Below, in pieces: positions 56,883 to 64,000 of a stretch of 64,000 bases of DNA. Numbering within the stretch: position 1 is the stretch's first letter; the number at the start of each line of letters is the position of its first letter. A program made the position numbers and the translations under genes. This stretch comes from JBFMFH01 sp964481395 (GTDB taxonomy: Bacteria; Acidobacteriota; Vicinamibacteria; Vicinamibacterales; JAKQTR01), in assembly GCA_964481395.1 (NCBI GenBank), contig CAYZYG010000001.1, forward strand, positions 1 to 64,000, in the 5' to 3' direction. The notes under the pieces are model-generated. The model saw nothing but the letters and a program-made list of their open reading frames with translations. It did no database searches and had not been told where the DNA came from.

Positions 56883-59800
56883 CTACTTCTCGTCCAGCTT
56901 GCGTCCGGCGTCGAGCGCGCTGTAGTTCATGATGGCATTGAAGACGAGGCTGTAGGTGCCGTGCGTCTGCCCACGCCACATGGGATTGATGGCGAACACG
57001 ACGACGTGCCCCTTGTCGAGCGGCACATCGACCACAGCCGGTCGCTGCGCGATCTCGTTCCCGTTCTCCACGAGACCTGACACGAGCAGTTCTCGTGCGT
57101 CGCCGTACCGTACGACCACCCGCGGCCGCTGGGCCGGCGGGATGATGCCAATCGGGTTCCTGAGCTGTTCCTCGGTGACGGGCGCCGCCTGCCACGGCTC
57201 GGCCCGCGGCGGCTCCTCGGGAGGCGTCGCCGGAGGCCGCCCTTGAGGCGTGTCCATGTCATCCGCCGTGCCCCGTCCGGTCGGACGCTCGCTCCCGCCC
57301 TCGCTGGGCGCGCGACCACCCCGTCCGCCAGCCGTGTTGCTGACGCCGAAGACCAGCCCCGGCGCCGAGTACACGGCGAGGCTCTCACCGTACCCGTACG
57401 CGATGGGACTGGCCACATCGACGATGCGCGCGCGCATGATGGTGCCGGGCGCGCGCAGCCTGGTCGGCGACTGCACCGACAGACCGGGCGTAAAGCCCAG
57501 GGAGCTGACGAACTCCGTCGTGTCGTCAGCCGTGATCAGCACGCCCCCGCCGCGCACGAACGCGTCGAGTTTCGCGACGCCGTTCCAGCCGAGACCCGGA
57601 CGCATGTCGTCGGTTGACGCGATCTTCCCGATGTTCGGCGTGAGCGCCGTCGTCTTCCACGGCAGCGGGTTGCGCCAGGACGGCAGCCCCGAGATGATCT
57701 GCTGCGTGCCGCGTCCCACGGGTGGAAACACGATCACGTCCCACCTGGCCGCCAGGTCGGGCTCGGCGGCGATGACCTGGGTGCTGACGTAGTCGTACGG
57801 GATGCCGAGGCGATCGAACTCCATGCGCCACCACCCCTCGTCCTGCGTGCTGAGCCACGTATGGACGTAGGCGATGCGCGGAGCCTTCACGGTGTGCGTC
57901 TTCACCTGCGGCGCGGAGGCCAGCGCGTGGACCGGCATCCCGGTCTCGGCGGACGCCTTGGCGATGGCGTCGGCCGTGACGCCGGTGATCAGGAGGGAGC
58001 CCCGATTGAACGTCCGCCCGCCGGCCTCGAACGGCTCCTCGGCCACGTCGACCGGCGTGTCCTTGAGGCGGTAGCGCAGCGCCAGGAGCGACGCCTCCGC
58101 CGCGTGGTTCACGGCGAACACCGTTCCGCTCCCCACCACCCCGGACGGCGCCGTGACGTCCGCCACCGCGTCCATCCGTGCGTCGAGCACGGCCGTGTCG
58201 GTGACTCGCACCACCTGCACGTTGAAGGTTTCGCCGAAGGTCCAGCCAGTGTCGTCGTACGGCCGGCGCTGCGGATCGTTCGGCGCCCAGTACTGGTAGT
58301 CGAGCAGGGCGTCGGCAATCCGGCTGTACGGCTGATCCATGCGGATGATGTAGCTCCCGGCCGGGAACTCCCGCGTCTCCTGCGCCGGCTTCGCCCCCTT
58401 GCCGGCCTCCGGCTTGGGAGCCTCGGCCCCCGCGCGGCCCGCCGCGCCGCGTCCGCCGCCCTCTTCTCCGGCCCCGCGTGCTGACCGCTTCGCCGGCACC
58501 GTCACGGAAAACGCCGCCGTCGCGCGCGCGATCTCGACCCGCTGGCGCTGCAGCACCTTGAGCAGGTCCGCCTGCGCGGCCGGCCGCGTCTCGTCGGCCG
58601 GCAGCACGTACGCCGCCGGACCTTCGTTCTTCGGTTTGACGATGGAGCGTTTGGCCTTCAGGTAGAAGTTCTTGAGGAACAGCCGGTTGTTGGCGCCGAA
58701 GTACGACAGGGCGGTGAGCAGCCCGCTTTGCTGGTAGTTGTTGTTGTTCCGCTGCGACCACAGCACTTCGGGCAGCGGCGGGTTCTGGCGATACCAGGTC
58801 CTGGAGTAGGCGCCCGGCTGCAGGCGGCGCTTCACCGTGTCGGCGCCGGCGTTACCGAACGTCTCGTACAACCGGCTGATGCCGTTGTGCATGGCACCGA
58901 TGAACATCAGATAGCCCGGCGACCACGTGTCGAACGTGCCGTGCGTGAACGCGCCCGGCATGCCGAACTTGGTCAGCTCGGCCATGTTGTGCCAGCCGAG
59001 CAGCTGCCACTCGTCGGTCAGGATCGGGTCGACCCAGGCGTTGTACGGGCCGTCCCCCACGGTGTTGTCGTACAGGTACGGCACGGACTCGTGCAGGTCG
59101 TGGAGCACCTGCGCCTTCTGGTCGACGAAGGTGTTGACCACGTTGCGCGTCAGCGCCAGCGTCAGCCCCATGGCGTCGCGGTTGTTGTCGTGCATCACGT
59201 ACTTGCCCCAGAACGGCAGGGACGGCCACGTGTCGTCGGGATGCGCGAGATGCCATTTGTAGATGTCCACCTGCCGGTCCCGCCCATCGGTCTCGACCAC
59301 GGGCGTGATCAGGGTGATGACGTCGTTGCGGATGGCCTTGATGTATGGACTCTCATCGACGGTCAGGCGATAGGCCAGTTCCATCAGCGCGGTCGGCGCC
59401 CCCGTCTCGGGCGCGTGGATCGCGCCGGTGATGTAGTACACGGGCACGCTCTGCATCACCAGGCGGTCGGCCTCGGCATCGTCGAGGTCGATCGTGCGCG
59501 GGTCCGCCAGCTTGGCCAGCCTGGCGCGATTCTCGTCGTATTTCGCCATGACCGCCTCGGAGGCGATCGCCACGGCGATCATCTCGCGGCCCTCCTCCGA
59601 TTGGCCCACGGAGAACACTTTGACGCGGCCCGGGCTCGCCTTCTGGAGCATCCGCATGTAGTCGTGCACCTGGGCCGTGTACGGCAGGATGCCGGGCGCG
59701 CCGGCGACGTCGCCCAGCACCGCGGCCGGCGTCGGCACGGTCTTCGACGCCGGCAGGTAGTCGACCAGCGGCGACAGGAAGAATGGCTCCGTCGTGTATT

Positions 59801-59942
59801 CCTTGATCTTCTTCGTATACGCCTCGTCGATCGGCTGTTTCGGATCGCGGGCGTACTTGTTGGGCTGGGCCAGGGCGCCGGCGCCTGCCAGCGCAACCAG
59901 CACGGAGATGACGCCCCATCGGACGGCGGTACGTCGCTTCAT
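56883..59942 (-). CDS. Secreted M14-family zinc carboxypeptidase-like protein
   Basis: The 1019-residue protein has a signal peptide (to about 25, ALAQ) and an N-terminal M14 peptidase domain with the zinc motif GAIHAPETGAP (His and Glu) and further conserved NNNRDAMG-type and LHESVPYLY segments. A long beta-rich C-terminal half follows, including a ThuA/GATase-like region (about 750-900). Two Gly/Arg/Pro-rich inserts interrupt it: ARGAGEEGGGRGAAGRAG (about 495-530) and GGRGGRAPSEGG with a long Pro-rich run (about 880-935). ATG 59942 has GGGGAG six bases upstream. It probably degrades peptides outside the cytoplasm. Confidence 0.82.
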   Translation of the reverse strand: MKRRTAVRWGVISVLVALAGAGALAQPNKYARDPKQPIDEAYTKKIKEYTTEPFFLSPLVDYLPASKTVPTPAAVLGDVAGAPGILPYTAQVHDYMRMLQKASPGRVKVFSVGQSEEGREMIAVAIASEAVMAKYDENRARLAKLADPRTIDLDDAEADRLVMQSVPVYYITGAIHAPETGAPTALMELAYRLTVDESPYIKAIRNDVITLITPVVETDGRDRQVDIYKWHLAHPDDTWPSLPFWGKYVMHDNNRDAMGLTLALTRNVVNTFVDQKAQVLHDLHESVPYLYDNTVGDGPYNAWVDPILTDEWQLLGWHNMAELTKFGMPGAFTHGTFDTWSPGYLMFIGAMHNGISRLYETFGNAGADTVKRRLQPGAYSRTWYRQNPPLPEVLWSQRNNNNYQQSGLLTALSYFGANNRLFLKNFYLKAKRSIVKPKNEGPAAYVLPADETRPAAQADLLKVLQRQRVEIARATAAFSVTVPAKRSARGAGEEGGGRGAAGRAGAEAPKPEAGKGAKPAQETREFPAGSYIIRMDQPYSRIADALLDYQYWAPNDPQRRPYDDTGWTFGETFNVQVVRVTDTAVLDARMDAVADVTAPSGVVGSGTVFAVNHAAEASLLALRYRLKDTPVDVAEEPFEAGGRTFNRGSLLITGVTADAIAKASAETGMPVHALASAPQVKTHTVKAPRIAYVHTWLSTQDEGWWRMEFDRLGIPYDYVSTQVIAAEPDLAARWDVIVFPPVGRGTQQIISGLPSWRNPLPWKTTALTPNIGKIASTDDMRPGLGWNGVAKLDAFVRGGGVLITADDTTEFVSSLGFTPGLSVQSPTRLRAPGTIMRARIVDVASPIAYGYGESLAVYSAPGLVFGVSNTAGGRGGRAPSEGGSERPTGRGTADDMDTPQGRPPATPPEEPPRAEPWQAAPVTEEQLRNPIGIIPPAQRPRVVVRYGDARELLVSGLVENGNEIAQRPAVVDVPLDKGHVVVFAINPMWRGQTHGTYSLVFNAIMNYSALDAGRKLDEK

Positions 59943-60184
59943 AGAGAACTCCCCGGGGACAGCGTTCCGGCGGGGGATTCTATCAGGAACCGGCCGCCCT
60001 GCCTCGGAGACCGGGGATTGGGGACCGGGGACCGGGCATGGATGTCCCCCGTCCCCATCCGTGGTCCACCAGGACACGGTCGCCGGCCACGCCACGTGCC
60101 GGCCCTCTCGACGGAACGAATCGGCCAGCCCGACGGAGTTCGAAGAGCGAAGGCGGTCCCGCGTCATTCGCGCGGGAACGCGGT
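59943..60184. repeat. Dispersed spacer repeat, copy B
   Basis: No gene is seen. 60011-60036 holds GGGGATT/GGGGACC heptads. 60040-60061 repeats the 22-base block found at 8967-8988 with two mismatches. 60126-60180 carries the AGCCCG...GCGAAGGCGG module followed by a small GTCATTCGCGCGGGAACGC hairpin-like end. Confidence 0.7.
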
Positions 60185-62272
60185 CTACCGGATCCGCGTC
60201 GGAAGCCCCGCGTGGTAGCCGGACAGCTGCCGGCGCAGATCGGAAGCCGTTGCCTGGTCGCCTTCCGCAAGGGCGCGCGCCACGCCTTCCCGGGCCACTT
60301 CCACCGCCTGCGGCATCCGCCCGTCTTCGGCGAGCGCCGCCGCGAGCGTGGCCAGAAACAGCGCAGGCCGAGAGCCGAGAGCCGCGAGCGCCCGGCGCGC
60401 CAGCCCGACCGCTTCCGCGCCGTCGCGTACGCCGGCGTCCGGCGCGGTGGCCAGCAGCCAGGCGAAGCTGTTCAGGACGAACGCGTTGTCCGGCATGACC
60501 TCGACCGCCCGCCGGTACATGACCGCAGCCTCGGCGTACCGCCGCTGGTCCTGATAGGCCTGCGCGAGCAGCCCGAAGGTCTCGGGGATGTGCGGGGCGA
60601 GCCGGAGCGCCTGTTCCAGGTGTCGGATCCCGTCATCCACCCGGCCCTGGGCCGCCAGGGCCGACCCGAGATTCATGTGTGCCCGGCCGTTTCCGGGCTC
60701 GATCTCGAGCGCGATCCGGAGGTGTGATTCCGCTTCCGTCCAGCGCTGTGCGGCCAGCAGAGTGATGGCGTACCCGATCCGCGCCTGCGGATTGGCCGGG
60801 CGCTTCTGCAGGGTATCGAGCCATAGAGCCTCGTCGCTCCAGTACACGCGGTTGCGCGCCCGGCTTGTCTCGGCGAACCCCGCACACACGACCGCTGCGG
60901 CCACGCACGCGCCCACGACCCACGCCCGCGGGCCCGGCCGCGCGCGGTCCACCTCCACGCCACGGGCGGTGAGATACCGAGCGACCTCGAAGCCTCCGGT
61001 CACCAGAACGGTGAGGAGGCCGGCGAGCGGAAGGTACATCCGGTGCTCCGCTGCGACTTCGGTGACGATCGGCAGCAGGCTCGACGTGGGCGCCAGCAGG
61101 ATGAACAGCCAGGCGCCGGCGAAGCCCGCCGGATGCCGGCGGGCGATCGCGAACGCCGAGAGGGCGACGAGGCCCCCGACTGCCAGCACCTGGGGCGCGA
61201 CGGCCGCCACTGAAGTGGCCTTTGGCCACCCATAGTCGAAGACGAGCGGCCACGGCACCACCGACAGGCGCAGGTAGTGCACGATGACTCCGGCCTGGGT
61301 CCGCAGGTATTCCCACCAGGTCCACCCGTGACCGAAGCCGACCGACTGCGGCCGCAGTTCCGTGGCGACGAGCAACGCGAGCAGGCCCCACGTCGCCACC
61401 AGCCCGAGGTAGAGGGCACGTCGCCGGCTGGTGTCGACACCGAAGGTACGGTCCCACAGCCAGACCACGATGGGCACGCCGACCATCGCCTCCTTCGTGC
61501 CCATGCCCAAGGTACACGCCCCGATGGACGCCATCTCCCACCACCGACGCCGGGGACCGTCCGCCGCGGCGCGGATGGCGCAGTACAGCGTCAGCAGGGC
61601 GAACAGCCCCATCAGCAGATCGATCCGCCGCACGACGTACGTCACGGCTTGCGTGTTCAGCGGGTGCACCAGCCAGACGAGCGACACGACGGCGGCGAGG
61701 CCGGTGGCGGCCGACCCGAACCGGTCGTCGAGGCGCGCGCTCCGCAACGTCCGGCGGACGACACCGAAGAGGAGCAGGCCCGCCAGCAGGTGCACGGTCA
61801 GGTTGAACGCGTGGTACCCGAAGGCGTTCCGGTAGAAACGGGGATCCGCTTCGTGGGGGCGACCAGGGAGTGCCGGGGTCATGACGTCCCGCGCGTCGGC
61901 TGGCGCGAGGGCGTAGTTCAGCGCGAGGGTGAGACTCACCACGGGCCGGCCCGACACCGGTGACTCGGCCGGTGCCCGCATGGCCTCGGCCAGCGGCCAA
62001 AGCGTGCGGATGTGCGGATTGTCGACGATCGCCGGACGGTCGTCGTAGACGAAGAGGCCCCGGAAGCTCGTCGAGTACGCCCACAACGTGCCGGCGAGGG
62101 CAGCGAGGACGAACAGCGGCACGGCCAGGCGATGCGCGGTCTCGCGGCCCTTGGGCTGCCCGGTCCCGGCCGCGCGCTGCCCCGCCGGCATCCCGGCATC
62201 ACCCTGCCGTGCGCGCCTCCGCTTCCGCCCCACTGGTCCGCCCTCCCTCACGCCGTTCGCCCAGGCCCGCAT
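60185..62272 (-). CDS. TMTC-like multi-pass membrane protein with C-terminal TPR repeats
   Basis: The protein (about 695 residues from ATG 62272) has 10 or so membrane helices in the first 450 residues. The early motif VYDDRPAIVDNPHIRTLWPL and the later HPLNTQAVTYVVRRIDLL resemble the TMTC/GT-C class of putative glycosyltransferases. The C-terminal 230 residues form at least four TPR units (PGNGRAHMNLGSALAAQGR, PDNAFVLNSFAWLLA). Glycan transfer is possible but unproven. ATG 62191 is an alternative start giving a shorter N-terminus; the reading upstream of 62272 runs into the repeat array. Confidence 0.75.
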   Translation of the reverse strand: MRAWANGVREGGPVGRKRRRARQGDAGMPAGQRAAGTGQPKGRETAHRLAVPLFVLAALAGTLWAYSTSFRGLFVYDDRPAIVDNPHIRTLWPLAEAMRAPAESPVSGRPVVSLTLALNYALAPADARDVMTPALPGRPHEADPRFYRNAFGYHAFNLTVHLLAGLLLFGVVRRTLRSARLDDRFGSAATGLAAVVSLVWLVHPLNTQAVTYVVRRIDLLMGLFALLTLYCAIRAAADGPRRRWWEMASIGACTLGMGTKEAMVGVPIVVWLWDRTFGVDTSRRRALYLGLVATWGLLALLVATELRPQSVGFGHGWTWWEYLRTQAGVIVHYLRLSVVPWPLVFDYGWPKATSVAAVAPQVLAVGGLVALSAFAIARRHPAGFAGAWLFILLAPTSSLLPIVTEVAAEHRMYLPLAGLLTVLVTGGFEVARYLTARGVEVDRARPGPRAWVVGACVAAAVVCAGFAETSRARNRVYWSDEALWLDTLQKRPANPQARIGYAITLLAAQRWTEAESHLRIALEIEPGNGRAHMNLGSALAAQGRVDDGIRHLEQALRLAPHIPETFGLLAQAYQDQRRYAEAAVMYRRAVEVMPDNAFVLNSFAWLLATAPDAGVRDGAEAVGLARRALAALGSRPALFLATLAAALAEDGRMPQAVEVAREGVARALAEGDQATASDLRRQLSGYHAGLPTRIR

Positions 62273-62282
62273 CCTACCGCAG

Positions 62283-62618
62283 GACGCCACCCCTGTTCCC
62301 TGTTCCCTGATCCCTGGTCCCTGTCCGTCCCTGTCGCCTGTCGCCTGTCGCCTGTCGCCTGTCGCCTGTCGCCTGCCGCCTGTCGCCTGTCNNNNNNNNN
62401 NNNNNNNNNNNNNNNNNNNNNNNNNNNNNNNNNNNNNNNNNNNNNNNNNNNNNNNNNNNNNNNNNNNNNNNNNNNNNNNNNNNNNNNNNNNGCCTGGTCC
62501 CTGTCCTGATCCCTGGTCCCTGTCCGTCCCTGTCGCCTGTCGCCTGTCGCCTGGTCCCTGTCCTGATCCCTGGTCCCTGTCCGTCCCTGTCGCCTGTCGC
62601 CTGCCGCCTGGTCCCCGT
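62283..62618. repeat. Long heptad array interrupted by a 100-N gap
   Basis: Tandem seven-base units (CCCTGTT, CCCTGAT, CCCTGGT, then many GCCTGTC) run from 62283 to the gap at 62392 and resume at 62492. After the gap a 57-base higher-order unit is seen, repeating from 62501 and again from 62558. Unit variation and lack of unique spacers exclude a CRISPR array. It fills the spacer between divergent genes. Confidence 0.9.
62392..62491. other. Assembly gap (100 N) inside the heptad array
   Basis: One hundred ambiguous bases, probably a scaffold placeholder where the tandem repeat could not be assembled; the real array may be much longer. Confidence 0.95.
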
Positions 62619-62619
62619 C

Positions 62620-62649
62620 TTGACACTCCCTTCCCCCCGCAGCTATCGT
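62620..62649 (+). promoter_or_regulatory. Promoter of the S46 peptidase gene
   Basis: TTGACA (62620-62625), 18-base spacer, TATCGT (62644-62649), directly after the heptad array. The leader would be about 70 bases and contains an imperfect hairpin near 62664-62688. Confidence 0.55.
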
Positions 62650-62725
62650 CGAGTCCCCGTCTGTCATCCGCCTCCGCGGGCGGGGATGTGGCCCTCGTGC
62701 TCCCCACACCGGATAGAGGTTCCGT

Positions 62726-64000
62726 ATGACCACCACAAGACTCCGCGCAGGCGTACTCGGCCTGGTACTCGTCGCCGTCGCCTTCGGCGTCGCCATCCAT
62801 GCCGACGAAGGGTTCTGGCCCTACAACAGCATCCCCAAGGCCGCCATCAAGACCAAGTACGGATTCACCGTGACCGACCCGTGGCTGAACCACCTGCAGC
62901 TCGCCACCGTGCGCTTCGGCGGCGCCACGGGATCGATCGTGTCTCCGAAGGGTCTGGTCCTGACGAACCACCACGTCGGGCTGGGTACCCTGCAGCGTCT
63001 GAGCACCAAGGAACGCGACTACGTCAAGAACGGGTTCCACGCGCCCACGCTGGCTGACGAACTCAAGGTGCCGGGCCAGACGTTGAGCGTGCTGCAGAGC
63101 ATCGAGGACGTGAGCGGGAAGGTGGATGCCGGCATCAGGCCGGGGATGAGCGCCGCGCAGATCAATGAGGCGCGGCAGTCCGCGATTACGGAACTCCAGA
63201 ACGGAGCCGCTCCCGGGACGTCCCGCCAGGTGGTCTCGCTGTACGCCGGGGCCCTTCACCATCTGTACACGTACAAGGTGTACTCGGACGTGCGTCTGGT
63301 CTTCGGCGTGGAATACCAGGTGGGCTTCTACGGCGGGGACCCCGACAATTTCACCTATCCGCGCTACAACCTCGACCTGTGTCTCTTCCGGCTGTACGAG
63401 AACGACAAGCCGGCCGACACCCCCAACTATCTGAAGTGGTCGCCGAACGGGACGAAGGAGAACGAGCTCGTCTTCACGACCGGTCATCCCGGCACCACCC
63501 AGCGGCTGAACACGGTCGCGCACCTCAAGTACCTCCGTGACCTCGCGCTCCCGTTCTCCGTTGCCAGCCTCGAGATGCGCGACGCCGCCACCAAGCAGTG
63601 GATGGCCCTCAACCCTGAGAACGCCCGGCTGGGCCTGTCGGAGCTGTTCGGCATCCAGAACAGCCTGAAATCTCAGCGTGGGCGCCTGCAGGGTCTCCGC
63701 GACGCAGCGCTGATGGCGAAGAAGGAAGCGTCGGAGGCGCGCCTCCGGGCCGGACTGGCCAAGAACCCCGCAAAGCAGCAGGAACTCGGCGGCGCCTGGG
63801 ACGTCATCGAAAAGACGCTCGGCGTCGCGCGCCAGATCGACGCCGAACGGAATTTCATCGCCAACGCGGCCGGTCTGAATTCGACACTGTTCACGATGGC
63901 CCGCAACCTGGTGCGCGCGGCGTACACGCCTCCAGCCGCCGAAGGCGGCCGAGGTGGGCGCGGCGGCGGGCGCGGCGGGACGCCGGCCGGCGGGGGCCGC
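62726..64000 (+). CDS. S46-family dipeptidyl-peptidase (DPP7/DPP11-like), cut by the window end
   Basis: This periplasmic serine peptidase removes dipeptides from N-termini. The 425 residues present include a signal peptide (to about 27), the family start DEGFWPYNSIP, the catalytic histidine region GLVLTNHHVGLGTLQ, and the catalytic aspartate region FYGGDPDNFTYPRYNLDLCLFR. The catalytic serine segment lies beyond the window. The last residues are a Gly/Arg-rich insert (GGRGGRGGGRGGTPAGGG). ATG 62726 follows AGAGG. Confidence 0.9.
   Translation, partial: MTTTRLRAGVLGLVLVAVAFGVAIHADEGFWPYNSIPKAAIKTKYGFTVTDPWLNHLQLATVRFGGATGSIVSPKGLVLTNHHVGLGTLQRLSTKERDYVKNGFHAPTLADELKVPGQTLSVLQSIEDVSGKVDAGIRPGMSAAQINEARQSAITELQNGAAPGTSRQVVSLYAGALHHLYTYKVYSDVRLVFGVEYQVGFYGGDPDNFTYPRYNLDLCLFRLYENDKPADTPNYLKWSPNGTKENELVFTTGHPGTTQRLNTVAHLKYLRDLALPFSVASLEMRDAATKQWMALNPENARLGLSELFGIQNSLKSQRGRLQGLRDAALMAKKEASEARLRAGLAKNPAKQQELGGAWDVIEKTLGVARQIDAERNFIANAAGLNSTLFTMARNLVRAAYTPPAAEGGRGGRGGGRGGTPAGGGR

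Noticed and set aside
62283..62618. Possible CRISPR array
   Set aside because: The units are seven bases long, tandem and degenerate, with no unique spacers and no cas genes.
62273..63523. Minus-strand frame extending the TMTC-like gene through the heptad array and the S46 gene
   Set aside because: It translates tandem repeats and N's and is antisense to a clear S46 peptidase; the gene more plausibly starts at 62272 or 62191.

Overview
The window reads as a high-GC, Gram-negative chromosome segment from a draft or metagenome assembly, since it holds three runs of N (10420-10429, 24790-24799, 62392-62491). The gene set suggests Acidobacteriota, most likely a Vicinamibacteria-type lineage. The pointers are Tol-Pal and Lpt outer-membrane systems, an rpoN/hprK/PTS cluster, long secreted M14, S46 and sortilin-propeller proteins with Gly/Arg-rich inserts, and heptad repeats in the spacers. 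The taxonomic call is inference from style; no rRNA is present. Nearly all of the window is ordinary chromosomal housekeeping DNA.

Layout. 150-5339 (minus): recN, miaB, a DUF151 nuclease-family gene, parA, parB. 5393-11271 (plus): a strong promoter, then tolQ, tolR, a TonB/TolA-like gene, tolB, a repeat-rich spacer with a REP/MITE-like element, pal, cpoB (interrupted by a gap) and ssb. 11326-28798 (minus): a tightly packed, probably co-transcribed run of 14 genes: guaA, dnaE, accA, recJ, an lptC-lptA fusion, lptB, rpoN, hpf, hprK, rapZ, a mannose-type EIIA, ptsH, ptsI and a cupin. This run links LPS export, sigma-54 and a regulatory PTS in which HPr carries both His15 and Ser46.

28939-42217: a secreted PQQ-type propeller, an unknown membrane protein, a 1318-residue NtrY-like histidine kinase, pssA and psd (phosphatidylethanolamine synthesis), a DUF465 protein, rimI and tsaB, then mutS and an agmatinase-family gene. 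42214-44961 (minus): acyP, apt, a second OmpA/Pal-like protein, tRNA-Arg(CCU) and a membrane-anchored TPR protein.

45104-48667 encodes a 1187-residue flavin/iron-sulfur enzyme that looks like the two subunits of an NfnSL-type transhydrogenase joined in one chain behind an unrecognised N-terminal domain. 52322-56880 is a tyrosine/homogentisate operon (hppD, hmgA, an uncharacterised gene, fah). It lacks a recognisable maleylacetoacetate isomerase, and the unknown gene sits exactly where one would be expected. Around this operon are large secreted proteins: a sortilin-type propeller, an M14 peptidase and, at the right edge, an S46 dipeptidyl-peptidase cut by the window end. A TMTC-like membrane/TPR protein lies between the two peptidases. 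Peptide digestion outside the cytoplasm and aromatic amino-acid breakdown would fit together.

The two observations most worth following up are the unknown homogentisate-operon gene (54632-55552) and the fused oxidoreductase (45104-48667). A third is a family of period-7 G-rich repeats in at least nine spacers, one of which broke the assembly.
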